Part shown: positions 23,506 through 34,427 of the stretch, one piece after another | Layout: each line of letters opens with the position of its first letter | Numbering within the stretch: position 1 is the stretch's first letter | NCBI RefSeq assembly: GCF_004137345.1 | Contig: NZ_SDWV01000032.1 | Location: forward strand, 1-42,702 | Reading direction: 5' to 3' | Source of the DNA: Nocardioides zhouii | GTDB lineage: Bacteria; Actinomycetota; Actinomycetes; Propionibacteriales; Nocardioidaceae | Length of the DNA: 42,702 nt | Program-made: the position numbers and the translations under genes | The notes under the pieces: generated by a model | What the model saw: only the letters and a program-made list of their open reading frames with translations | Databases searched by the model: none | Told to the model about the DNA's origin: nothing

Positions 23506-25179
23506 TCACTCCCCGCCGACAGTCACGGTGTCGAACTCCTCGGCCGTCAGCGGGCTGGGCACCACGCCGTCGACACCCGGGCCGACCACCAGCGCGGGCG
23601 GCGAGTGGCTGATCGGGAGACCCGGGAGGTACTCGTCCATGATCTGCTGGTTGAGCGTCTCGAAGGCGGCACCCCGCTCGGCGTCGTCGACGACGGCGTC
23701 CGCGGCCCTGAGGTCGTCGGCGAGCGTCTTGCCCCACGGGTAGGCCTCGGTGCCGAAGTCGTTCTCCTTGAGGTTGCCGAAGAACGTGCCGATGAAGTTG
23801 AACGGCGAGTCGTAGTCACCGGTCCAGCCGAGGATGTACGCGTCGTACTTGCCGGCCGTCACGTTGTCGAGGTAGCCGCCGTTCCAGGAGGCCGTCTTGA
23901 CGTTGACCGTGATGCCGACGGCCTCGAGGTCGGTGCGCAGCGCCTCGTAGATCTTCTCCGGGTCCGGCATGTACGGCCGGCTGACCTCGGTCGGGTACGC
24001 GAACGTGAGCTCCAGGTCCTCGGCACCGGCCTCGGCCAGGAGTCGCTTGGCCTCGTCGGGGTCGTAGGCGTAGGGCTCGATGGTCGTGTTGTAACCGCTG
24101 ACCGTGTCGGGCATGAACTGCGTCGCCACGGCGGCACCCTCGGGCAGCTGCGTCGAGACGAGCTGGTCGCGGTTGAGCGCGTGGTAGAGCGCCTTGCGGA
24201 CGTTGAGGTCCTTGAGCGCCGGGTTGGCCTCCGGGTTCAGGCCGAGGTAGAGGATGTTGAACGGGTCGCGCACCTCGACGCTGTTGCCGTCGCTCTCCAG
24301 CCCGGCCCAGTCGACCGGGTTGGGCAGGTCGTAGCCGTTGATGCTGCCGGCCTCGAGCTCCTGGCGCCGCGTGCTCTCGTCGGGGATGACCCGGAAGACG
24401 AGCTCGCTCGTCTGGGCAGCGTCACCCCAGTAGTCGTCGTTGCGCGCGAGCGTGATCGTGCCGTTGGCCTCGTCGTACTCACCGAACGTGAACGGGCCGG
24501 TGCCGACGGGCGCGTCGGCGTACGCCGGGAAGCTGAAGCCCTCGCCCTCGGCGGCGATGCCGTTGGCGTCACCCTCCTCGAGCGCCTTGGGCGACTGCAT
24601 CGACAGCGACTCGAGGGAGAGCATCGTCGGGAAGCCGGACGTGGGGCCGCTGATCGAGATGACGGCCTCGAACTCACCGGCCGCCTCGCAGCCCTGGTAG
24701 AGCGAGTTCTCGGCGTCGTTGGAGAACGCGCCCATGACGTAGCCCCAGTACTCACCGGCGGTCTGGCCGGCCTCGTTCTGGTCGAACATCCGGTCGAAGT
24801 TGTAGCAGACGGCCTCGGCGTTGAACGCCTCTCCGTCGTGGAAGGTCACGTCGTCGCGCAGCGTGAAGGTCCACTCGGTGCCGTCGTCGTTGGGCGTCCA
24901 CTCGGTGGCCAGCTCCGGCACGACCTCGGCGGTGCCGGGCTTGATGCCGACCAGGCCCTCGAACATCTGGCGGGTGACCCGGAAGGTCTCGCCGTCGGTG
25001 GCGTAGAAGGGGTCGAACATCTCGGGGGCACCTGCGGCACCGAAGATGAACGTGCCGTCGTCACTGCCTCCCCCGCCGTCGCCGTCACCGTCGTCGCGCT
25101 GGCTGTCGGCACAGCTCGCCAAGGTGGCGGCTGCCAGAACTGCCGCGGTGAGTGTGGCCGGGTTGCGTCTCAAAGACAT
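23506..25179 (-). CDS. oppA: Peptide ABC transporter substrate-binding lipoprotein OppA-like
   Basis: The 557-residue protein is a family-5 extracellular solute-binding protein. A lipoprotein signal ends in LASC (Cys23), followed by an Asp/Gly-rich linker (DGDGDGGGGSDDG). The mature part has family motifs: RVTRQMFEGLVGIKPGT, PELATEWTPNDDGTEWTFTL with DDVTFHDGEAFNAEAV, and VRKALYHALNRDQLVS. Peptides are the likely ligands, but nickel, heme or oligosaccharides cannot be excluded. It is first in the operon, with a good GGAAGGAC ribosome binding site. Asp and Glu are abundant, as is usual in exported actinobacterial binding proteins. Confidence 0.92.
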   Translation of the reverse strand: MSLRRNPATLTAAVLAAATLASCADSQRDDGDGDGGGGSDDGTFIFGAAGAPEMFDPFYATDGETFRVTRQMFEGLVGIKPGTAEVVPELATEWTPNDDGTEWTFTLRDDVTFHDGEAFNAEAVCYNFDRMFDQNEAGQTAGEYWGYVMGAFSNDAENSLYQGCEAAGEFEAVISISGPTSGFPTMLSLESLSMQSPKALEEGDANGIAAEGEGFSFPAYADAPVGTGPFTFGEYDEANGTITLARNDDYWGDAAQTSELVFRVIPDESTRRQELEAGSINGYDLPNPVDWAGLESDGNSVEVRDPFNILYLGLNPEANPALKDLNVRKALYHALNRDQLVSTQLPEGAAVATQFMPDTVSGYNTTIEPYAYDPDEAKRLLAEAGAEDLELTFAYPTEVSRPYMPDPEKIYEALRTDLEAVGITVNVKTASWNGGYLDNVTAGKYDAYILGWTGDYDSPFNFIGTFFGNLKENDFGTEAYPWGKTLADDLRAADAVVDDAERGAAFETLNQQIMDEYLPGLPISHSPPALVVGPGVDGVVPSPLTAEEFDTVTVGGE

Positions 25180-25221
25180 CCGAGGTCCTTCCGAAAGGTG
25201 GTGCGATCGGGTTGTTCCCGC

Positions 25222-25227
25222 ACCCTA
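25222..25227 (-). promoter_or_regulatory. Putative -10 box of the opp operon
   Basis: TAGGGT on the minus strand. It predicts a leader of about 35 nt with a Shine-Dalgarno sequence before oppA. I see no obvious operator or -35 element. Confidence 0.4.
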
Positions 25228-25291
25228 GACCGCTCGATGTGACCCGGGCCACCGCGACATGGTCACGGTCGCATCACGTGTTCGGCCCTGC

Positions 25292-25948
25292 TCAGCGTGC
25301 GGTGTACGCCTCCACGAGACGCGACAGACCTGCCGCGTCGAGCCCACTGAGGGTGTCGGCGAACACCCGCCCCTCGCCCTCGAGGATCGGCACGTGGTGG
25401 GGCACGCAGAGCACCGTGCACCCGGCCGCGACGGCCGACTTGGCCCCGGTGTTGGAGTCCTCGATGGCCACGCACTCCTCCGGCGCCAGCCCCAGCTCGG
25501 CGGCCGCGGTGAGGTAGGGCTCGGGGTGGGGCTTGCCGAACTCGACCCGGTCGCCGGTGACGATGCTGGCGAAGATCCCCGCGGGCAACCGCTCCAGGAT
25601 CGGGTCGACGAAGCGCTGCCACGACATCGTGACCAGGGCGCACGGGATGCCCTCGGCGTGCAGGTCGGCGAGCAGCTCGCGGGCGCCCGGACGCCACGGC
25701 ACCTCGACCTCCACCCGCGCCACCACGCCGTCGAGCAGCTCGTCCACGATCTGCTGCGGGGTGCGGTCGATGCCCATGTGGACCCGGATGTAGTCGCCGG
25801 AGTCGAGGAGCGCGCTGCCGACGAGGTTCATCGCGTGCTCGTGGGACCAGGTGCCGCCGTACTTCTCGGCCAGCGCGTACTCGGTGTCGATCCAGTACGG
25901 CTCGGTGTCGACGAGGGTCCCGTCCATGTCGAAGAGGACAGCCTTCAC
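25292..25948 (-). CDS. HAD-family phosphatase (beta-phosphoglucomutase-like)
   Basis: The 218-residue product is a HAD hydrolase: motif I FDMDGTLVD with nucleophile Asp7 and acid/base Asp9, motif II in CALVTMS, motif III Lys in EFGKPHPEPYL, motif IV CVAIEDSNTGAKSAVAAG. The helical cap between motifs I and II makes it a subfamily IA enzyme. Substrate unknown; sugar phosphates or phosphoglycolate are typical. Its GTG start lies 5 bp after the metH stop, so it should be cotranscribed with metH. As I recall, the same metH-HAD pair is common in actinobacteria, without an established link. Confidence 0.88.
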   Translation of the reverse strand: MKAVLFDMDGTLVDTEPYWIDTEYALAEKYGGTWSHEHAMNLVGSALLDSGDYIRVHMGIDRTPQQIVDELLDGVVARVEVEVPWRPGARELLADLHAEGIPCALVTMSWQRFVDPILERLPAGIFASIVTGDRVEFGKPHPEPYLTAAAELGLAPEECVAIEDSNTGAKSAVAAGCTVLCVPHHVPILEGEGRVFADTLSGLDAAGLSRLVEAYTAR

Positions 25949-25953
25949 GTTTC

Positions 25954-29730
<3,777 letters not shown>

Positions 29731-29871
29731 GAGTGGCCTTCCTGTTGCCGGCGGAGAGCCAGCCTAGGAACGGTGTCCGACACGCGGACCGGATTCCCAC
29801 ATGGTGGCACCCGCCGACACCCCCCACGAAATCACGACGGATCGCTGGGAGATGAGCCCTAGGGTGGAGTG
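29731..29871. promoter_or_regulatory. metH-PAC2 divergent region
   Basis: On the plus strand TAGGGT (29860-29865) lies 6 nt before GTG 29872, a leaderless start for PAC2. Toward metH there is an inverted repeat GGTGTC (29772-29777) / GACACC (29816-29821) containing the small palindrome GTGTCCGACAC (29773-29783), which could be an operator or leader structure. The region is too short for a B12 riboswitch. Confidence 0.4.
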
Positions 29872-30717
29872 GTGATCGAGTTCGACGACCTGCAGGACCT
29901 GGTCTCCCCCGTGGTGATCGCCGCCTTCGAGGGGTGGAACGACGCCGCGGACGCGGCCTCCGGCCTCGTCGACCACCTGATGGAGGAGTGGAAGGCCGAG
30001 GTGATCGGTGCCATCGACCCGGAGGAGTTCTACGACTTCCAGGTCAACCGGCCGATCATCAGCACCGACGTCAACGGTCACCGCCGCCTCGCCTGGCCCA
30101 CCACCCGGATCGCGGTGGCGCGCCCCGCCGAGCTCGACCGCGACATCATCCTGGTCCGCGGGATCGAGCCGAGCATGAAGTGGCGCCAGTTCTGCGCCGA
30201 GCTGCTCGCCGCCTGCGACGACCTGGGTGCTGAGCTGGTGATCACTCTCGGGGCGCTCCTGGCCGACACCCCGCACACCCGACCCATCCCGGTCACCGGG
30301 ACGGCCACCGAGCCGGAGCTCGTCGACCGACTCGACCTCGAGCAGTCGACGTACGAGGGGCCGACCGGCATCGTCGGCGTCTTCAACGACGCGTGCACCC
30401 AGCTCGACATCCCGGCGGTGTCCTACTGGGCCGCGGTCCCCCACTACGTCGCCCAGCCGCCGTGCCCCAAGGCCACGCTCGCGCTGCTCGGCCAGCTCGA
30501 GGAGCTGCTCCAGGCGCCGATGCCGCTGGGTGACCTGGTCGAGGACGCCAAGGCCTGGGAGCGCGGCGTCGACGAGCTGGCTGCCGAGGACGAGGACGTC
30601 GCCGACTACGTCCGTGCGCTCGAGGAGACCCGCGACACCGCCGACCTCCCCGAGGCCAGCGGCGAGGCGATCGCGCGGGAGTTCGAGCGCTACCTCAAGC
30701 GCCGCGACACCGACTGA
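29872..30717 (+). CDS. PAC2 family protein
   Basis: The 281-residue product belongs to the PAC2 superfamily, named for a proteasome assembly chaperone: SPVVIAAFEGWNDAADAASG at the N-terminus, FYDFQVNRPIISTDVNGHRR, a conserved core AELVITLGALLADTPHTRPI, and GPTGIVGVFNDAC. The actinobacterial members have a nucleoside-hydrolase-like fold and no demonstrated function; proteasome assembly has been suggested only by homology. It is linked here to the Pup-proteasome locus at a distance of about 15 kb. The second of two adjacent GTGs (29872) is chosen because it is 6 nt from TAGGGT. It converges on mshC. Confidence 0.9.
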   Translation: MIEFDDLQDLVSPVVIAAFEGWNDAADAASGLVDHLMEEWKAEVIGAIDPEEFYDFQVNRPIISTDVNGHRRLAWPTTRIAVARPAELDRDIILVRGIEPSMKWRQFCAELLAACDDLGAELVITLGALLADTPHTRPIPVTGTATEPELVDRLDLEQSTYEGPTGIVGVFNDACTQLDIPAVSYWAAVPHYVAQPPCPKATLALLGQLEELLQAPMPLGDLVEDAKAWERGVDELAAEDEDVADYVRALEETRDTADLPEASGEAIAREFERYLKRRDTD

Positions 30718-30734
30718 GGGCGTCCCCACGACCC

Positions 30735-30862
30735 GTCCAGATCGTGACTCGAGCGGACATATGGCCGCTCAACGCCCGCCATGGCGTGCGTCTGGCGTCC
30801 ATATCTGTCGACCAGTCCGCGACGGCGTCCAGGTCGTCACTCGAGCGGACATATGGCCGCTC
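30735..30862. repeat. Direct repeats of a CATATG-centred palindrome
   Basis: Two 36-bp copies (30735-30770 and 30827-30862) differ at two positions. Each ends in GAGCGGACATATGGCCGCTC, an imperfect 20-bp palindrome. The 56 bp between them hold a related degenerate segment (GGCGTCCATATCTGTCGACC). They fill the 184-bp gap between the converging PAC2 and mshC genes, where they may act as bidirectional terminators. Confidence 0.75.
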
Positions 30863-30901
30863 GAGTCCGACGATGGACACGAGGGAGACGGCAGGCGTAC
30901 G

Positions 30902-32140
30902 TCAGAGCGCGAGGCCGAGGGCGGCGTCGAGGAGGCGGTGGATGGTCGCTGCCGCCTCGTGGTCGGAGGTGTCGGCGAGGCCTGTGGTGCCGAGGGTGGC
31001 GTCGACCCACTCCTGGACGGCGGCGACCGCGGTCGGGGCGTCGAGGTCGTCGGCCAGGGCGGTGAGCACCCGCTCGACGACCGGGGCGGAGTCGGCGCCG
31101 TAGCCGAGGGCGAGCGCCCGGCGCCAGTCGGCGAGGGTGTCGACGGCGGCCCAGAGCTGGTCGTCGGTCCACTCCCAGTCGCTGCGGTAGTGGTGGCGCA
31201 GGAGCACCAGCCGGATGGCCATCGGGTCGACCTCGCTCATCCGCAGCGCGGAGACGAAGACGAGGTTGCCCTTGGACTTCGACATCTTCTCGCCGTCGTA
31301 GGCCACCATCCCGGCGTGAGCGTAGATGCCGGCGAACTGTTCGCCGGGGTGGGCGACCTGGCCGTGGCCGGCGGACATCTCGTGGTGCGGGAAGACGAGG
31401 TCGCTGCCGCCTCCTTGTACGTCGAACGACGTGCCGAGGTGGTCGAGGGCGATGGCGGTGCACTCGATGTGCCAGCCCGGCCGGCCCGCACCAAAGGGGC
31501 TCTCCCAGGAGGGCTCGCCCGGACGCTCGGCGCGCCACAGCAGGCAGTCGAGCGGGTCCTTCTTGCCGACGCGGTCGGGGTCTCCCCCACGCTCGCCGAA
31601 GATCCCCAGCATCGCCTCGCGGTCGAGCCCGGACACCGAGCCGAACGCGTCGTCGGCGGTCACCGAGAAGTAGAGGTCGTCCTCGACCTTGTAGACGGCA
31701 CCGGCACCGTCGAGGCGCTGGATCAGCTCGATGACCTGCGGGATCGACTCGACGGCGCCGATGTAGTGCGCGGGCGGCAGCACCCGCAGCGCCTCCATGT
31801 CGTCGCGGAAGAGCTGCGTCTCGCGCTCGGCGAGCTCGACCCAGTCGACCTTGACCTTGGTCGCCCGCTCGAGCAGGGGGTCGTCGACGTCGGTGACGTT
31901 CTGGACGTAGGTCACGTCGTGGCCGGCGTTGTGCCAGGCCCGGTGGAGCAGGTCGAAGCCGACGTACGTCGCCGCGTGGCCGATGTGCGTCGCGTCGTAC
32001 GGCGTGATGCCGCAGACGTACATCCGCGCCGGACCCTCGGGCCGTGTCTCGACGACCTGGCCGCTCGCGGTGTCGTGGACCCGGACCACCGGGCCCGTCA
32101 CGGGCAGTCGGGGAACGTCGGGCGACGACCAGGAACGCAT
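30902..32140 (-). CDS. mshC: L-cysteine:1D-myo-inositol 2-amino-2-deoxy-alpha-D-glucopyranoside ligase MshC
   Basis: MshC joins cysteine to GlcN-inositol with ATP, the third committed step of mycothiol synthesis. The 412-residue protein is a class I cysteinyl-tRNA synthetase paralogue without the anticodon domain: YVCGITPYDATHIGHAATYV (zinc Cys43, HIGH at 52-55) and EKMSKSKGN near 285. The zinc-site segment GWHIECTAIALDHLG and PHHEMSAGHG are also present. ITPYDATH rather than the PTVYD of CysS, and the length, argue for MshC. ATG 32140 has TAGGCT 7 nt upstream. It is separated from the SCO1664 gene by twin hairpins. Confidence 0.95.
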   Translation of the reverse strand: MRSWSSPDVPRLPVTGPVVRVHDTASGQVVETRPEGPARMYVCGITPYDATHIGHAATYVGFDLLHRAWHNAGHDVTYVQNVTDVDDPLLERATKVKVDWVELAERETQLFRDDMEALRVLPPAHYIGAVESIPQVIELIQRLDGAGAVYKVEDDLYFSVTADDAFGSVSGLDREAMLGIFGERGGDPDRVGKKDPLDCLLWRAERPGEPSWESPFGAGRPGWHIECTAIALDHLGTSFDVQGGGSDLVFPHHEMSAGHGQVAHPGEQFAGIYAHAGMVAYDGEKMSKSKGNLVFVSALRMSEVDPMAIRLVLLRHHYRSDWEWTDDQLWAAVDTLADWRRALALGYGADSAPVVERVLTALADDLDAPTAVAAVQEWVDATLGTTGLADTSDHEAAATIHRLLDAALGLAL

Positions 32141-32147
32141 GGTGCGC

Positions 32148-32153
32148 AGCCTA
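32148..32153 (-). promoter_or_regulatory. Putative -10 box of mshC
   Basis: TAGGCT on the minus strand, 7 nt before the mshC ATG. Confidence 0.45.
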
Positions 32154-32182
32154 TCGGCCGCGCGGAAGCCCCTGATGGGGGA

Positions 32183-32274
32183 GATCTCGATACGGCCTTG
32201 CGCGGGCTCGTCCCTCGCCCGCGGGCCTACTCGATCCGGCCCGGCCCACGCCGCCGGCTCGTTCCTCGCCGGCG
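32183..32274. repeat. Twin hairpins with shared loop upstream of mshC
   Basis: CGCGGGC-TCGTCCCTC-GCCCGCG (32201-32223) and CGCCGGC-TCGTTCCTC-GCCGGCG (32252-32274) have 7-bp perfect stems and almost the same 9-nt loop. The first sits inside a larger imperfect palindrome, AGATCTCGATACGGCC (from 32182) / GGGCCTACTCGATC (to 32236), of a type often dispersed in actinobacterial genomes. They may terminate the upstream operon. Confidence 0.6.
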
Positions 32275-32284
32275 ACTGCCGGTC

Positions 32285-33052
32285 TCAGAACGGCGGCCAG
32301 GGGATGACGGGGTACGCCGACGAGGCGGGCGCCGGGAAGACCCCGCGGTCCAGCAGCCGACGAAGCCGCCGAGCGGTGACCGCCAGCTCGTCGCTCGCCA
32401 GCAGGCCGGCGAGGGTGGTGCCGAGTTTGCCGTCGAGGGCGGAGGCCAGGCGGCGCAGCCCTTCGGCCTCGTCGTCGGAGACCGGCTCGCCCACGAAGCC
32501 CCAGAGCACCGTGCGCAGCTTGTTCTCGACGTGGAAGGTCAGGCCGTGGTCGACGCCGTGGCGGTGGCCGTCGGCCATCGGGAGGACGTGGCCGCCCTTG
32601 CGGTCGGCGTTGTTGACCACGACGTCGAAGAGCGCCATCCGGCGCAGCTCGGCGGAGTCCTCGTGCACCAGCGAGACGGGCTGGTCGTGGGCGTCGAGGC
32701 CGTCGAAGACGTGGCGGAACCCCTCGGGCGTGTCCCCCTCGCCGACGATGTCGACGGGCGCCTGGTCCTCGACCTCGTCGCGCCACAGCTGGACCATGCC
32801 TTCGCCGTGCGGCCCTTCGCGGAGGACGGTCGGCGGGACGATGTCCCAGCCGAGCGCCTCCGACACGGCGTACGCCGCCACCTCGCGCGCGGCCAGGGTG
32901 CCGTCGGGGAAGTCCCAGAGCGGGCGCTCGCCGGCGATCGGCTTGTAGACCACGCGCACGCCATCGATCTCACCGACGAAGGTCGCGTTGGACGCGGGCA
33001 GGACCCGGCCGTGGAGGGTCAGCTCGCCGGTCGGGAAGTCGCGCGGGAGCAT
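32285..33052 (-). CDS. SCO1664 family protein (PI3/4-kinase-like fold)
   Basis: The 255-residue product matches the SCO1664 family. Kinase-like features are visible: a Lys in GVRVVYKPIAGERPLWDFP, a catalytic-loop-like ALFDVVVNNADRKGGHVL and a metal-binding DHGLTFH in place of DFG. These resemble HipA and phosphoinositide-kinase folds and appear intact, so phosphotransfer is plausible, though no substrate is known. The ATG at 33052, 4 bp after the DUF3090 stop, is chosen; GTG at 33067 would overlap DUF3090 by 11 bp. It forms a tight unit with DUF3090 and the histidine phosphatase. Confidence 0.85.
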   Translation of the reverse strand: MLPRDFPTGELTLHGRVLPASNATFVGEIDGVRVVYKPIAGERPLWDFPDGTLAAREVAAYAVSEALGWDIVPPTVLREGPHGEGMVQLWRDEVEDQAPVDIVGEGDTPEGFRHVFDGLDAHDQPVSLVHEDSAELRRMALFDVVVNNADRKGGHVLPMADGHRHGVDHGLTFHVENKLRTVLWGFVGEPVSDDEAEGLRRLASALDGKLGTTLAGLLASDELAVTARRLRRLLDRGVFPAPASSAYPVIPWPPF

Positions 33053-33056
33053 GCGA

Positions 33057-33641
33057 TCAGGGGTCACGACGCCGGAAGCCGTTGGACCGTACGCACAGGT
33101 GGCCGTCGGGGTCGACGGGCTCGCCGCAGAAGGGGCAGTCGGGGCGGCCGGCACCCACCACGCTGCGCGAGCGTTCGACGAAGGACCGCGCCGCGGCCGC
33201 GGTGAGCCGGACCAGCAGGATCTCGTCCGGCTCCGGCTCGAGCAGGTCCTCCAGGTCCTCCTGGAGCTGCTCGGGCGAGACGACGGCGGCCTCGGTGAAC
33301 GGGAAGACCTCGATCACGATGCGCTCGTCGTCGCCGTCCCACGACAGCGTCATCGTGCCGGCGCGGAACTCCTCCTGGATCGGCTGCTCGAGGGGCCGGC
33401 CGTCGACCATGTCGCGCGGCGTGATCGCCGGGATCAGCACCTCGTCGCCGGCCGCGCTCATCAGCTCGTCGAGCAGCTCGTCGATGCGCTCGGCGAGAGC
33501 AGCGACCTGCTGCTTCTCGAGCGAGACGCTGACCACCCGCGCCCCCTCGCGCGCCTGGAGGAAGAAGGTGCGCGAGCCGGGCTCGCCAACGGTGCCGGCG
33601 ACGAAGCGCTCGGGCGGGTCGAAGCGGTGCACGACAGGCAT
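33057..33641 (-). CDS. DUF3090 family protein
   Basis: The 194-residue product (MPVVHRFDPPERFVAGTVGE) is a DUF3090 protein, found in most actinobacteria next to SCO1664 and a histidine phosphatase. It has a beta-rich N-terminal domain (TFFLQAREGARVVSVSLEKQ), an acidic middle (PEQLQEDLEDLLEPEPDE) and a C-terminal zinc-ribbon-like segment, CPFCGEPVDPDGHLC. Function is unknown. ATG 33641 is 7 nt after TAGGGT; the earlier GTG at 33650 overlaps that box and is rejected. The next gene begins 4 bp after its stop. Confidence 0.88.
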   Translation of the reverse strand: MPVVHRFDPPERFVAGTVGEPGSRTFFLQAREGARVVSVSLEKQQVAALAERIDELLDELMSAAGDEVLIPAITPRDMVDGRPLEQPIQEEFRAGTMTLSWDGDDERIVIEVFPFTEAAVVSPEQLQEDLEDLLEPEPDEILLVRLTAAAARSFVERSRSVVGAGRPDCPFCGEPVDPDGHLCVRSNGFRRRDP

Positions 33642-33648
33642 GCCACTC

Positions 33649-33654
33649 ACCCTA
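33649..33654 (-). promoter_or_regulatory. Putative -10 box of the DUF3090-SCO1664 unit
   Basis: TAGGGT on the minus strand, 7 nt before ATG 33641, between DUF3090 and the stop codon of the phosphatase gene. Confidence 0.4.
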
Positions 33655-33666
33655 GGACGTGCCTGT

Positions 33667-34395
33667 CTAGGCCTGCTGAGGGGTCTCGGGGCCTGATCCC
33701 CCGCCGACTGCGGCGTCGGTGCGGGTGGAGCGCGACGAGCGGCGCCGCGTCTTGGCGGGCGCGTTGAGCCAGGACAGGTCGCCGCCGTGGGTGTTGGTGC
33801 CGAGGACGAACGGGCGCGTGTCGGTGTAGCTCACGATCGACACCGAGGCCGGGTCGACGTGGATCCGCTGGAAGAGGTCCAGGTGCGTTCCGAGGGCGTC
33901 GGCGAGGATCGACTTGATCACGTCGCCGTGGCTCACCGCGAGCCAGACCGCGTCCTCGCCGTGCTCCGCGCCGACCCGCGCGCCGTGCCGCCGGATCGCG
34001 GCGACCGCGCGGTCCTGCATGGCCCGCATCGACTCGCCACCCGGGAAGGTTGCCGCCGACGGCTGGGCCTGCACGGTCTTCCAGAGCTTCTCCTTGGAGA
34101 GGTCCTTCAACGGCCGGCCCTGCCAGTCGCCGTAGTCGCACTCGGACAGCTGCTTGTCGGTGCTCGCGCGCAGCGGCGCGGCCTGTCGACCGGTGATCTC
34201 CTTGCTCGTCTCGCGGCACCGCTCCAGCGGGCTGGTGACGGCAGCAGCGAGGCGTACGCCCGCCAGTCGCTCGCCGACGGCGGCGGCCTGCTTCACGCCG
34301 ACGTCGTCGAGGTGCACCCCCGGCGTACGCCCGGCGAGCACGCCGGCGGTGTTGGCGGTCGATCGGCCGTGTCGGACGAGGATGACGGTGGGCAC
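33667..34395 (-). CDS. Histidine phosphatase family protein (phosphoglycerate mutase-like)
   Basis: The 242-residue product has the RHG signature at once (MPTVILVRHGRSTANTAGVL; catalytic His9), a second-site region SPLERCRETS, the acid Glu in FPGGESMRAMQ and the second catalytic His in WLAVSHGDVIKSIL. It belongs to the MSMEG_4193-type phosphatases that accompany DUF3090 and SCO1664. The substrate is unknown. The last 30 residues are an Arg/Ser-rich disordered tail (TRRRSSRSTRTDA). GTG 34395 lies 7 nt after TAGCCT, so the start is leaderless and divergent from corA. Confidence 0.9.
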   Translation of the reverse strand: MPTVILVRHGRSTANTAGVLAGRTPGVHLDDVGVKQAAAVGERLAGVRLAAAVTSPLERCRETSKEITGRQAAPLRASTDKQLSECDYGDWQGRPLKDLSKEKLWKTVQAQPSAATFPGGESMRAMQDRAVAAIRRHGARVGAEHGEDAVWLAVSHGDVIKSILADALGTHLDLFQRIHVDPASVSIVSYTDTRPFVLGTNTHGGDLSWLNAPAKTRRRSSRSTRTDAAVGGGSGPETPQQA

Positions 34396-34402
34396 GATCC
34401 CG

Positions 34403-34421
34403 AGGCTAGTGGGATTAGCCT
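34403..34421. promoter_or_regulatory. Divergent -10 boxes of the phosphatase and corA genes
   Basis: The minus-strand TAGCCT (34403-34408) is 7 nt before GTG 34395. The plus-strand TAGCCT (34416-34421) is 6 nt before GTG 34428. The identical hexamers are only 7 bp apart, so the two polymerases would compete in this 32-bp intergenic region. Confidence 0.45.
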
Positions 34422-34427
34422 GAGCCC

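Noticed and set aside
29731..29868. Cobalamin or SAM riboswitch upstream of metH
   Set aside because: The gap is too short for a B12 riboswitch. A GCCGGCAAC string resembling a SAM element lies only about 15 nt from the start, without the supporting helices.
30718..30901. Small open frames over the CATATG repeats
   Set aside because: Both strands show short frames created by the direct repeat; none has a start signal or a sensible protein pattern.
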